A stretch of DNA of 64,000 nucleotides from Thermodesulfobacteriota bacterium (GTDB taxonomy: Bacteria > Desulfobacterota > Desulfobacteria > Desulfobacterales > Desulfosudaceae). Positions within the stretch are counted from its first letter, which is position 1. Each line of letters opens with the position of its first letter. A model generated the notes under the pieces. The model did no database searches and was not told the DNA's origin. It saw only the letters and a list, made by a program, of their open reading frames with translations. The stretch spans positions 62,001 to 126,000 of the forward strand of contig JBFMDX010000008.1 of the NCBI GenBank assembly GCA_040753795.1. Direction: 5' to 3'. Of the stretch, positions 46,674 to 55,526 are shown piece after piece. Position numbers and translations under genes: made by a program.

Positions 46674-49454
46674 TCATACCTTAAACACCTTCATCACTTC
46701 ATCCCCCAGGTGGTTGATGACTTTGACGGCGATGCGGCCGGAGGCGGGTTTAGGGAAGGGGCGGGAGGTGTCGGAGTTGAGGGATTCCCAGGCCTCCTGG
46801 TTGATTTCGGCTTTGAGGGTGGTTTTGAGTGACTTGTAGGGATCATTGGCGCCGAGGAAATAGGCGTGGCGGACGAAGAAGCTTTCTTCGTTGTAATCGG
46901 TATCGATGAACCAGCAGGCGATTTCGTCAGTGTTGTTGCTGCGGATTTCGCCGGTGGAGGGATGGAACACATCCACGCCTTTGACCTGAACCTGAATCTG
47001 GTCGTCTTCGGCAGGCAAGATCTCGATGTCGGGTTCGCCGAAGATGACAAAGAGGTTGCCCTTGCCGGTGTTTTTCAGCTCATCGGCCATGTGCAGGTCG
47101 GCGTTCATGCGGGCCTTTAAAATGGGGATGCGGCCCAGCTTGTCGAACTCCGAGGAATGGGCATCGTAGTTGAAGGCGCAGGCAATCAGCGTGTCAAATC
47201 CGCCGTCGCCGGCTTCCCGGGCCGCGGCCACCAGGTCCGGCTTGGAGACGGTGCCGAATTCCGGGCCGATCAGAATGGCGGCCCGTTTTTCCGTGTCGCC
47301 TTCGGCGTAGCGGCCTTCGGCGCAGACATAGTGGCCCGGCCAGGGCGCAAGCGAGGTAAAGGTGATTTTGTCTTCCTTGTGGGCCTGCTGAACCCCGGCG
47401 ATTTTCAGGTTTTCCAGGATTACGGTGGTAAAGTCGTAGGTTTCTGAAAAGCCATCGCCGGGTTCGGACACGCCGTCGATCAGCTCATCGTTTTCATCCA
47501 CCCCGAGCACCCGGTGGGGCGAAAGGCTTTCCACGGTAAACGGGCCGGCCACCCGGACTTTTTTGCCGTCCTCGTAAGGTTTGTCATAGAGGTATTCATA
47601 ATCGGCTTTGGCGGCAATGGAGGCGTCGATCTCCTTTTGCCGGGCAATGCGGCTTTCCCACCAGTCGGCATGAAGTTTTTGCGCGGCTTTGGGCCAGTTG
47701 TCATCTGCTTCGCGGGGAATTTCCCACTCTTCCCATTTTTCTTTTACGGCCTTGTTCAGTTTTTCCCGCAGGGGTTCCAGCACCGCCTGATATTTTTCCC
47801 AGATGACGTCGATTTCGGTATTGTTGGCAATGGATTTTAGGGTGATGTGGGGCACGCGCTGGTAAACAAAGCCCTGGCGGATGTCGTTATAGGTGGGTGT
47901 GCGGGATGGTTCGATCTGGGTAATTTCCGCTTCTTTCCGCCGGCCTTCCGGGCTGTCGGCCAGCAAATAATAAGAATAGCGGGCGCCCATGAGCCGGGCA
48001 CGGGCCAGGGCCAAGGCCACCCGGGAGGTGTCGATGGTGATCCAGCGGCGGCCCCACTGCTCGGCCACGTAGGCGGTTGTTCCGGACCCGCAGGTTGGAT
48101 CAAGAACCAGATCGCCAGGGTCGGTGCTTAAAAGGATGCAACGTTGGATAACAGTGCTGGCTGTTTGTACCACATACGACTTATTTTGTTCTGAAAGCTG
48201 CTCGCTCCATAAATTTGTGATTGGTAATACATCAAAATCCTCAAGAAACCGTTTATATCTTAGTGTGTCACCAACCACCATCAAACGATCCGCTTTCTGT
48301 AGGTTGTACATGCCATCTGTCGAAGTTGACCAATATCTTTTTTTGGGGTTAAATTCTTTTCCACAATGATAAATGTTTTCGCTCTTGCTATAGTGAGAAG
48401 AAGTCAAATCAGAAGAGGCAAAAATCTTTCCGCCTGCTTTTATTTCTTTTCCTAAATCACTTATGCTCGCTATTGGTGCAGTTCTGCCATCTGCAGTCTG
48501 GATTTGCCCGTATCCAGTAGTGCCAAATTCACCAAATATTTTACGATTAAAAAGTTGTCGGTATTTTGTCATCCGAATGTTTTTACCAAACCATAAAATA
48601 TTGTCATTTACTATCGGCATCAGATTGGATCCTTGAGTGCTAGTAGTCTGATATACAATCTGACAACAAAAATTGTCTTCTCCAAACACCTCATCCATCA
48701 GCGCCCGGACCCGGTGCACATTCTCGTCCCCGATCTGGACAAAGATGGACCCGGAATCGGTGAGCAGGTCCCGGGCCACGGTGAGCCGGTCCCGCAGATA
48801 GGTGAGATAAGAATGAATGCCGTCGCGCCAGGTGTCCCGGAAGGCCTTGACCTGTTCGGGTTCCCGGGTGATGTGTTCGGCCTTGCCGTCCTTGACGTCG
48901 CGGCTGGTGGTGGACCACTGGAAATTGGAATTGAACTTGATGCCGTAGGGCGGGTCGATGTAGATGCACTGGACTTTGCCGCGCAGGCCTTCGCGCTCGG
49001 CCAGGGAGGCCATGACCTGGAGGGAGTCGCCTAAAATCATGCGGTTGGACCAGTTGGCGTCGTGCTTATAAAACTCGGTTTTGGCCTTTTCATCGGGCAG
49101 GCCGTTAAAATCGGCAAACAGATCCAGTTGCTGGGGTTTGCCGGCTTGTTCTTCTGCTTCGGTTTGGCGGCGCAGGTCGTCGATGAGGATTTTGGGATGG
49201 ACTTTTTCCTGAATATACAGGGGCGGGGCCTGAACGATCAGATCGGACCAGTCCTGCATATCCTTGCCGCGCCAGACCAGTTGGGGGTCCAGGTCGCGGT
49301 TGCGGCGCTGATAGGCCAGGAGAACCGGATTTTTCTCCTCGTCGCGCATGACCGACTGATATTCGGCGGTGGGGATGTTCTTGCGCGAGGCCCTGGCGTG
49401 GGTGATGGTGGTGACTTCTTTGACAGTTTCTTTTTTCGTGCTCTTTTTTGCCAT
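46674..49454 (-). CDS. Type III-like adenine-specific DNA methyltransferase (Mod)
   Basis: A 926-residue beta-class N6-adenine methyltransferase. Catalytic motif IV is YIDPPYGIKF (DPPY at residues 167-170), and AdoMet-binding motif I is LDPTCGSGTTAYVA (from residue 452). The order IV - target recognition - I is that of type III Mod and related beta-class enzymes. The N-terminal region (LDPQLVWRGKDMQDWSDL, then PPLYIQEKVHP) and a C-terminal ~350-residue extension match Mod proteins that pair with a DEAD/DEAH restriction subunit. Residues ~258-443 are encoded by markedly AT-richer DNA than the rest, as if swapped in. It lies 18 bases after the res stop and would methylate the recognition site and protect self DNA. 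Confidence 0.9.
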   Translation of the reverse strand: MAKKSTKKETVKEVTTITHARASRKNIPTAEYQSVMRDEEKNPVLLAYQRRNRDLDPQLVWRGKDMQDWSDLIVQAPPLYIQEKVHPKILIDDLRRQTEAEEQAGKPQQLDLFADFNGLPDEKAKTEFYKHDANWSNRMILGDSLQVMASLAEREGLRGKVQCIYIDPPYGIKFNSNFQWSTTSRDVKDGKAEHITREPEQVKAFRDTWRDGIHSYLTYLRDRLTVARDLLTDSGSIFVQIGDENVHRVRALMDEVFGEDNFCCQIVYQTTSTQGSNLMPIVNDNILWFGKNIRMTKYRQLFNRKIFGEFGTTGYGQIQTADGRTAPIASISDLGKEIKAGGKIFASSDLTSSHYSKSENIYHCGKEFNPKKRYWSTSTDGMYNLQKADRLMVVGDTLRYKRFLEDFDVLPITNLWSEQLSEQNKSYVVQTASTVIQRCILLSTDPGDLVLDPTCGSGTTAYVAEQWGRRWITIDTSRVALALARARLMGARYSYYLLADSPEGRRKEAEITQIEPSRTPTYNDIRQGFVYQRVPHITLKSIANNTEIDVIWEKYQAVLEPLREKLNKAVKEKWEEWEIPREADDNWPKAAQKLHADWWESRIARQKEIDASIAAKADYEYLYDKPYEDGKKVRVAGPFTVESLSPHRVLGVDENDELIDGVSEPGDGFSETYDFTTVILENLKIAGVQQAHKEDKITFTSLAPWPGHYVCAEGRYAEGDTEKRAAILIGPEFGTVSKPDLVAAAREAGDGGFDTLIACAFNYDAHSSEFDKLGRIPILKARMNADLHMADELKNTGKGNLFVIFGEPDIEILPAEDDQIQVQVKGVDVFHPSTGEIRSNNTDEIACWFIDTDYNEESFFVRHAYFLGANDPYKSLKTTLKAEINQEAWESLNSDTSRPFPKPASGRIAVKVINHLGDEVMKVFKV
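48124..48685 (-). other. AT-rich target-recognition segment within mod
   Basis: Inside a GC-rich gene, base composition drops abruptly at about 48,685 and recovers at about 48,124. The segment encodes residues ~258-443, exactly between the DPPY and DPTCGSGTT motifs, where beta-class enzymes hold their target recognition domain. This is the expected footprint of domain exchange by recombination. Confidence 0.65.
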
Positions 49455-49472
49455 GTGGCTATCCTCTGTTTT

Positions 49473-52400
49473 CTAAGGCTGAGGGGAAACAGAATGAACT
49501 ATTTGCTCGAACTGTTTTTCGATAACATCCTTCAGATCGCTCTCCATGCCATAAACCTCCGTTAACTCCGCAAAGGCCCAGCGGCCGTAGCGGCCGGAAT
49601 TGTTGACGCCGGGAATCCAGTAGGTTTCCATGGTCGCTTTCTTTTCCTTGGCATCTTCGCCGCGATAGCCCTTGATCTCCACGACCAGGTGCAGAGGATC
49701 GTCGCGGCCGTCGTCAATATCGACGATAAAATCCGGCAGGTAGGTGCGCACGCCGGAACCGTAGCGGTAAGGCACTTCCAGGCCCAGGTTGTGGTTCTTG
49801 ACATAGGCCCGGGCCCTGGGATGGGCCTCGGCCACCCGGCAGAACTCGGCCTCCCAGCCGCTGTCAAGTATGACCCAGTTGACATGGCAGCGGCGGGCGT
49901 CGGTCTGATAACGGTCTTGTTTGGAAGTATTAAAATTGACATGACGGGTGGAGCCGGTGGGATTGTAAGGATCGAGCACGGCCTGGACGGGACATTCTTC
50001 CACATGCGAGCGGGTAATGGCGCTGGTAATGCGTTCACAGGCCATGTCGGCCAGTTCCAAGTACATCAACTGGGCCGGATAGGTGTTGCCTTTGCAGACC
50101 AGGCAGGTGTCCAGCCACTGGCGGGTAATCTGCTTGAGCTGGCCGAAGAGGTGGAGCTTGGGGTCTTCGTCCGGGTCGTTCCAGCGGGTATAAAGCAACT
50201 GTTTGGTGAGATGATACAGCAGGGTGGCCGGGCGAACGGTTTCCAGATGCTTCAGGCTGAGATCCACATCCTGGCCGATAATGCCAGCATTTCTGGTGAT
50301 GGAGGGGCCGACCAGATCGGGCGACAGGGTCAGCACCGAATCGGCGGTGAACTTGGCGGACAGCCGGTCCCGGGGCAGTTCCACCCGGTAGCCGGTTACC
50401 CTGGGAAATCGGATTTCAAGGGCATCGCGGTCCGGCCGGACAGCCCGGACATGAATGGTTTTAGACGGCGGCTGGGGCGGGGCCACCACCGGTTTGGCGG
50501 TAAAGTCAAAAGGAATGCCGAGAATGTCGGCATACTCGGGGTTCAGCAGTCCGTCTGCTTCGTTGGTGGCATAGGATTGACGGCGCAGGGCGCGACCGAT
50601 GACCTGTTCGCAGAGAAGCTGGGTGCCGAAGGCGCGCACGCCGAGTACATGGGTGACGGTGTTGGCGTCCCAGCCTTCGGTGAGCATGGAAACCGAAACC
50701 ACGCAACGGATGGCCTCACCCAGGCGGCCCGGTTTGCCCACGGTGTTCATGACTTCCCGCAGCAGATCCTGGTCGGTGAGGTTTTCGGCCTGACGGCGGT
50801 CGCCGGTGCGTTCGATGATTTCCCGGCGGAAGCGCTCGATTTCGTCGCCGGCCATTTTCCGGAAGTTGTCGTCCAGAGCATCGCCGGACTCAAGCTGTTC
50901 GCTGTCGATGAGCAGGGTATGCGGCCGGGCCAGGGGCTGGTTGTTTTCGTCAAAATTGCGAAACAGGGCCAGGCGGCCGTTTTCCACCTGGCCGGGGCCG
51001 TTTTCCGTTTCGCGGACAAAGCCGGAAATATAGTCATAGACCAGCTTGGAAATGGCCGTGTTCTGGCAGACCACGATGAAACAGGGCGGCGAAGGCAGGT
51101 TTTCTTTTTCCCATAGATGAAAGGTTTCTTCATAATGGCCGTAAAGCGCTTCTAACGCGGTTTGCAGCTCTATGGGCAGGCTGAGGGGATCCAGTGAGCC
51201 GGATTTCCCCCTTCCTTTCTTGGGCATTTTTTTGCCGATGTGTGTCCAGAGGTCCCGGAAGCGGGGCATATCATCGCGCTTGATGAGGTTGTCGGCCACG
51301 GGCACGCGGGGCAGCTTGACGATGCCGCTTTCAATGGCGTCCATCAGGGAAAAGTCGCTCATGGTCCAGGGAAAGAGGGTGCCTTCGGCATAACCGGAGC
51401 CGCGCAGGAAAAACGGGGTGGCGGACAGGTCGATAACCCGGCGGACCCCCAGATGGCGGTTGACGGCTTCCAGGCCCGAAATCCAGAGCCGGGCCGCCTC
51501 GTTGTTTTTTTCCGCTTCTTTGCGGTCATCCCCTTTTAAGGCGAGCTCGTCTTCGTCCGGTGGTTTTTCGCGGTAGCAGTGATGGCCTTCGTCGTTGATG
51601 ACCAGAATGCTTTTCAAGCCCATGAGATCGGGCATGGCCCGTTGCAGCATCTGCCCTTCGGTTTCCAATGTGTCCAGGGGCGCGCCGTGGCCCTGGAGCA
51701 GGGCGCGGCCGCCTTTAGAAATTTCCAGGCGCTCGCGTCTTTTGAAGGTGTGAAAATTGGTGATGACGATCTTGGCCCGTTGCAATTCGCCGAGCATGTC
51801 GGGCGGAACCAGTTCCCGGCTCTGGTAGTAGCTGTCCGGATCGTTGGGAAAGAGGACGCGCAGTCGGTCGCGGATGGTCAGGCCGGGGGTGACGACCAGA
51901 AAGCCGCGGGTAAAGTTCGAGCTGGTGGGGCGACGCACGGCATTGATGGTCTGCCAGGCGATGAGCATGGCCATGACGGTGGTTTTGCCCGAGCCGGTAG
52001 CCATTTTCAGGGCCAGGCGGCTGATTTCCGGGTTGGCGTCATTGTTGGCATTGGCCAGATGCGTCAGAAAGCCCTGGCCCGATTTACCGGACTTCGGGGC
52101 CACTTCCGTCAGCCAGATGGCGGTTTCCATGGCTTCTACCTGGCAGAAAAAGGGACGGAAGCTGTTGAATTTATGATGACGCCAGTGTTGCAGCAGGCGG
52201 GCGGTTTCCGGCGTGACCCGCCAGTCGCTTGAATTCGGAATTTTCCGCCAGAGACCCACCTCCAGACGAAGCTGATTGATGATGGAGGTGGGGTCGTATT
52301 GCTGGGCCTCGGTGGACAGCCCCTTGCCTTCATCAAAGACAAACTCAAGTTGCTGCTCTTGGCTCTTTTTGCGTTTTCTCGGCTTGGGAATGGGGGTGAT

Positions 52401-52529
52401 GAATTGGGCCGGCCGGCGGTATTCCAGAATTTTCTGGGTCGGTTGACCCTGGCCGTCCAGTTCCCAGTGGCGGGCCGGATAGGTGTATGGTGAATTCAGG
52501 ACTGGTTGTTCGAAAAACCGATCATTCAT
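49473..52529 (-). CDS. Type III-like restriction endonuclease/helicase subunit (Res)
   Basis: A 1018-residue SF2 helicase-nuclease. Walker A is ALKMATGSGKTTVMAM (about residues 173-188), the DEAH-like motif II is LVINDEGHHC, SAT is IDLSATPFFL, and the second RecA domain has VVSVSMLTEGWDANTV and EQVIGRALRRQSY. The C-terminal PD-(D/E)XK nuclease reads YLPDFIVDIDDG with LVVEIKGYRGED. The N-terminal FFEQPVLNSPYTYPARHWEL and ITPIPKPRKRK are shared by a recognised family of Mod-associated restriction subunits (I recall the NCBI name BPTD_3080 family, unverified). The ATG at 52529 is preferred over an upstream in-frame codon at 52577. Here res precedes mod, the reverse of classical type III order. 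Confidence 0.88.
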   Translation of the reverse strand: MNDRFFEQPVLNSPYTYPARHWELDGQGQPTQKILEYRRPAQFITPIPKPRKRKKSQEQQLEFVFDEGKGLSTEAQQYDPTSIINQLRLEVGLWRKIPNSSDWRVTPETARLLQHWRHHKFNSFRPFFCQVEAMETAIWLTEVAPKSGKSGQGFLTHLANANNDANPEISRLALKMATGSGKTTVMAMLIAWQTINAVRRPTSSNFTRGFLVVTPGLTIRDRLRVLFPNDPDSYYQSRELVPPDMLGELQRAKIVITNFHTFKRRERLEISKGGRALLQGHGAPLDTLETEGQMLQRAMPDLMGLKSILVINDEGHHCYREKPPDEDELALKGDDRKEAEKNNEAARLWISGLEAVNRHLGVRRVIDLSATPFFLRGSGYAEGTLFPWTMSDFSLMDAIESGIVKLPRVPVADNLIKRDDMPRFRDLWTHIGKKMPKKGRGKSGSLDPLSLPIELQTALEALYGHYEETFHLWEKENLPSPPCFIVVCQNTAISKLVYDYISGFVRETENGPGQVENGRLALFRNFDENNQPLARPHTLLIDSEQLESGDALDDNFRKMAGDEIERFRREIIERTGDRRQAENLTDQDLLREVMNTVGKPGRLGEAIRCVVSVSMLTEGWDANTVTHVLGVRAFGTQLLCEQVIGRALRRQSYATNEADGLLNPEYADILGIPFDFTAKPVVAPPQPPSKTIHVRAVRPDRDALEIRFPRVTGYRVELPRDRLSAKFTADSVLTLSPDLVGPSITRNAGIIGQDVDLSLKHLETVRPATLLYHLTKQLLYTRWNDPDEDPKLHLFGQLKQITRQWLDTCLVCKGNTYPAQLMYLELADMACERITSAITRSHVEECPVQAVLDPYNPTGSTRHVNFNTSKQDRYQTDARRCHVNWVILDSGWEAEFCRVAEAHPRARAYVKNHNLGLEVPYRYGSGVRTYLPDFIVDIDDGRDDPLHLVVEIKGYRGEDAKEKKATMETYWIPGVNNSGRYGRWAFAELTEVYGMESDLKDVIEKQFEQIVHSVSPQP

Positions 52530-52791
52530 TGCCTGATGATTTCCCCCTTGTTGTTTTGTAAAACAATTTAACCGCAACGTGATCTTTTTTAAAGGAAATT
52601 CAATCCATTCCCTTAAAAACGGAAACGCTGTCTGCGGGAGATTGCTTATTCAATATGGTGAAAAATCGCCTGAAGCGCAAGCCCTTTCCGGCATGGCCGG
52701 CCGAAATCCGACTTGACGTTCCTTCCTATGGAATGATGGCGTTATTAGCGCTATTAATAATGAAGGGATTGGATTTGGCCGGGTGGCCCAA

Positions 52792-53409
52792 CTACCTGAC
52801 CCGGGAAGAATCGTGTTCAAGGCAAAAACTGGACCGGAGACTTCTTGCCGTCCTCGTCAGCATGTGCAAATTTTGCACATACTCGCCCGTCACCTCCCAG
52901 TGGCCGCCTTTCTTCGGCCCGATGCGGCGGATCAAACCATCTCTCTTCATCTTCGTCAGATTCCATTTTACCCAGCGTATCGAAAGTTGCAGCCGTTCAC
53001 TTAGCCCCATGTGGGTTATTTTTGGATTGGCTTGAAGAATCCGCAGGATTTCTCCCGCAGTTTTTCCCACAGTTTCCTGGGCGTTATCCCGACGCTTTCC
53101 CGACGCTTCACTCACATCAGCCGGCGTTTTCACCAAAACGTCTCCCTCGGTTTCAGAAGAAACCGCTTCCACAGGAATCCGGCCTTTGAACATGACCATG
53201 AGTCCGGTGGGCTCAAACCGGAAGGTGGGGAAATCCGTGCCGGTTTCCTGGCAGGCGGTGCGGGCTTTTTCGATGCCGCGTCCCCAGGACTCGACATCGC
53301 CGGTGCGGAAAAAGGCGCCGGCAATGAGCGGGTTGTGTGGTCTTGCCGGTCGGATGAAGTGTTGCAAAAGGATCGTGGCTGTGTCATTATTTAATAATCG
53401 TAATTGCAA
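52792..53409 (-). pseudogene. C-terminal remnant of an ATP-binding (AlbA/HATPase-like) regulator
   Basis: About 205 residues survive. The beginning (FIRPARPHNPLIAGAFFRTG, then VESWGRGIEKARTAC) is the conserved C-terminal segment of the large ATP-dependent transcriptional-regulator/Schlafen-AlbA_2 family. It is followed by a linker and a winged-helix domain (ITHMGLSERLQLSIRWVKWNLTKMKRDG). The N-terminal AlbA-like and ATPase domains, normally 300 or more residues, are absent: the nucleotidyltransferase gene begins just beyond on the other strand. This looks like a deletion relic; the winged helix could still bind DNA if translated. Confidence 0.7.
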
Positions 53410-53440
53410 TATGTTAAGAACCTTACCGGGGGATCGTCGG

Positions 53441-53755
53441 ATGAAACAAGACCAGCTACTGGACCAGATAAGACAGGCGGTCCATGAGATTGAACCGGCG
53501 GCGGAGATTATTCTTTACGGGTCCCGATCCCGGGGCGATGCCGGCCCGGAATCTGACTGGGATCTTCTTGTTCTGGTGGATGGTCTGGTCGATGATGAAC
53601 GCACCGATCGCATTCGTCACCGACTCTATGAGGTGGAATGGTCGGCCGGAACCGTGATTTCCGCCATTGTACGTTCCCACCAGGAATGGAAAAGCAAACG
53701 TTATCAGGGAATGCCGTTTTATCAACAGGTCGAAGCCGAAGGGATCCGTATCTGA
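53441..53755 (+). CDS. MNT-type minimal nucleotidyltransferase (antitoxin of MNT/HEPN pair)
   Basis: A 104-residue protein with the minimal nucleotidyltransferase fold: EIILYGSRSRGDAGPESDWDLLVLV contains GSRSRGD and the two catalytic Asp (DWDLL). These proteins neutralise HEPN toxins, in studied cases by adding AMP to the toxin. The ATG at 53441 is preferred because GGGGA lies just upstream and it starts at the domain boundary; a longer frame to 53186 runs antisense to the regulator remnant. The stop overlaps the HEPN start (TGATG). Confidence 0.9.
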   Translation: MKQDQLLDQIRQAVHEIEPAAEIILYGSRSRGDAGPESDWDLLVLVDGLVDDERTDRIRHRLYEVEWSAGTVISAIVRSHQEWKSKRYQGMPFYQQVEAEGIRI

Positions 53756-54149
53756 TGGAGTGGAACAAGGATCTGGTCGCGCACCGTCTGGCAAAAGCCG
53801 ATGAAACGCTGGAAGATGCTCGTGTTCTGGCTGACGCCGGACGGTGGAATGCCTGTGTGAACCGTCTATATTATGCCTGCTTTTTGCCGTTTCGGGACTT
53901 TTATGGCTGGACGGCCAGTCTTCTTCCAAACATTCCGGCGTACGCAGTCTTTTTAATCAACAGTTTGTTAAAACCGGAAAAATTTCAAAGGAGATGGCGC
54001 AAATTTATAATGACCTGTTTGAAAGCCGACAGGAAGGAGACTATGTTGACTTTGTCAGCTTTGACGAATCTCAAGTCTTGCCGTGGATACCAAAGGCGGA
54101 ACAACTGGTTTCATACATCACCGACCTGATTGGGCCGAAGAGTCCTTGA
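53755..54149 (+). pseudogene. HEPN-domain protein (toxin partner), interrupted by a frameshift
   Basis: The first ~43 residues (start MEWNKDLVAHRLAKADETLE, then NACVNRLYYACF) and the part after a -1 shift (FAVSGLLWLDGQ, KHSGVRSLFNQQFVKTG, LFESRQEGDYVDF) together make a normal HEPN protein of about 130 residues. The break is at a T5 run (53881-53885); a sixth T would restore the frame. In the annotated frame the tail becomes unrelated sequence. This may be a real inactivating mutation of the toxin, a slippage-prone site, or an assembly error. It pairs with the intact MNT gene upstream. Confidence 0.85.
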
Positions 54150-54318
54150 TTTTTGAAATATAATGATATTTCTCCCCTACCTTGCCAATAAGTAACTTAA
54201 TATGCCCCCAGGGAATTTGCCTGATTAACTGATATGAATCAGACTTTGTAACCATACGCAATTCGTCCCCGGGTTGGGGACCCATACCTCTGGCGGGTTT
54301 GGCGGGTTCCTTCGTCTG

Positions 54319-54343
54319 AACTATTCAAAATTTTTGAATAGTT
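54319..54343. promoter_or_regulatory. Perfect 25-base palindrome
   Basis: AACTATTCAAAA and TTTTGAATAGTT are perfect 12-base arms around a single T. It lies in the gap between the HEPN remnant and the convergent DUF1016 fragment. It has no following T-run, so it may be an operator for a lost gene or a bidirectional terminator. Confidence 0.55.
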
Positions 54344-54383
54344 ACCTCGTTGCTACGGGATCGATGGCGTAATAATATCGGCC

Positions 54384-54755
54384 TCATATTCCCCCATCTC
54401 CCCGACTAGCCTGTTCCAGCTCGTTCGTGATGTGTTCCAGCCTTGTTTTCAGCTCTTCCCTCTGGCCTTCGGTGGCGAGACGACGGATTTCGGCTTTGTC
54501 CCGGCTGAGTGCGAGACGCTGGTAGAGAGACGCTCTGATCTGGCGCTGGAGTTCACGAACGCTCCACTGTTTGACGGCGGCCTCAATTTCATAGAAGCGG
54601 CGTTCAGACGGGTCGTCCAGCGTGAGCAGTTCGACGTATTGAGACCAACAACCGAGGGCGAACCGACGGGAGAGGGGCTGCGCGGCGTCGGCAAGGTTCA
54701 AGCGAGCGGATTCCTTTGAAATAAATTCTCCCGACACTGTCGGTCGTAAAGCCAA
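54384..54755 (-). pseudogene. DUF1016 (YhcG-like) N-terminal domain fragment
   Basis: About 123 residues. The core LGCWSQYVELLTLDDPSERR, then VKQWSVRELQRQIRASLYQR and LALSRDKAEIRRLATEGQ, is the conserved DUF1016 N-terminal domain of YhcG-type proteins, usually followed by a PD-(D/E)XK nuclease domain. Here the protein ends about 25 residues later with an unrelated tail, so the nuclease half is lost. YhcG-like proteins occur with restriction-modification loci. Probably a relic. Confidence 0.7.
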
Positions 54756-54835
54756 TTTCGCACTACAAGCGAGAGGTCAACTGCCCGGACGCTTTTTGCC
54801 CCATTCCCGGCCCATACTCCGCAAACGCCTTCTTT

Positions 54836-54852
54836 GTTCCGTCTTATGGAAC
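54836..54852 (+). promoter_or_regulatory. Second WYL-type operator (GTTCC-N7-GGAAC)
   Basis: GTTCC, GTCTTAT and GGAAC are almost identical (including six of seven spacer bases) to the operator in the WYL regulator promoter at 32303-32319. It lies about 78 bases upstream of the repeat-protein gene start, just before a possible -10 (TATAGT, 54863-54868). Confidence 0.6.
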
Positions 54853-54929
54853 GATCCCGTTTTATAGTGTCAGCCAAAGCAGACAATCCAATCAACGGAA
54901 GGGCATAGACGAAACAAGGAGGAAGGCAA

Positions 54930-55526
54930 ATGAACGCGAAACTGATGATTAACAATTATGAAATCACCCTGGGCCACAAAGGGTTGGAAGAGATCGCATT
55001 CTGGCTGGAGGACGCGCCTGAGAACAGCGACATTTTTCATGAGTTGGCCAAATCGGAGTCCAGCGCGCTGCTGGTCAACCTGGTCGATAAAGAGCATTTG
55101 GCCAGGCTGACGGTGCGGATGCTGATCGAGGATTCATCGCTGGAAGTCATGCGGGCGGTCATTGACTCCAGGCACGCCAGAAAGCACATGACCCGCAGGG
55201 ATATGGAAGCATACCTTGCCACCGGCGACTGCGAGCTGTTGAGCACGATGGCCAGGGACCTGGAGTATTTTACGGAGGTTTACGAAGTCTGTGAAAAAGA
55301 CTGGTTGTGCGAAAAGCTGGCCGGCCAGAAGGACCCGGGCGTGCGGTTTGCCCTGGCCGAAAACACGGACACGCCGGTTCAGGTGCTGGAGGATCTGACC
55401 GAGGACGATGACCCGGATGTGGCCCGGCAGGCGGAAAAAACCCTGGCCGAAATACGGGAAGCAGAAGAGGATGAAGACGAAGAAGATGATGAGGATGAGG
55501 ACGAGGACGACGATATACCGCTGTAG
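54930..55526 (+). CDS. Alpha-helical repeat protein with acidic tail, unknown function
   Basis: A 198-residue soluble protein. The C-terminal half has HEAT/leucine-rich-variant-like repeats (WLCEKLAGQKDPGVRFALAE, then TPVQVLEDLTEDDDPDVARQ). The N-terminal half is also helical. The last ~25 residues are nearly all Asp/Glu before a short IPL end. Such tails often mimic DNA or bind basic proteins. A good Shine-Dalgarno (AAGGAGGAAGG) precedes the ATG. The WYL-type operator upstream suggests control by the regulator at the other end of the island. I do not recognise a named family. Confidence 0.65.
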   Translation: MNAKLMINNYEITLGHKGLEEIAFWLEDAPENSDIFHELAKSESSALLVNLVDKEHLARLTVRMLIEDSSLEVMRAVIDSRHARKHMTRRDMEAYLATGDCELLSTMARDLEYFTEVYEVCEKDWLCEKLAGQKDPGVRFALAENTDTPVQVLEDLTEDDDPDVARQAEKTLAEIREAEEDEDEEDDEDEDEDDDIPL

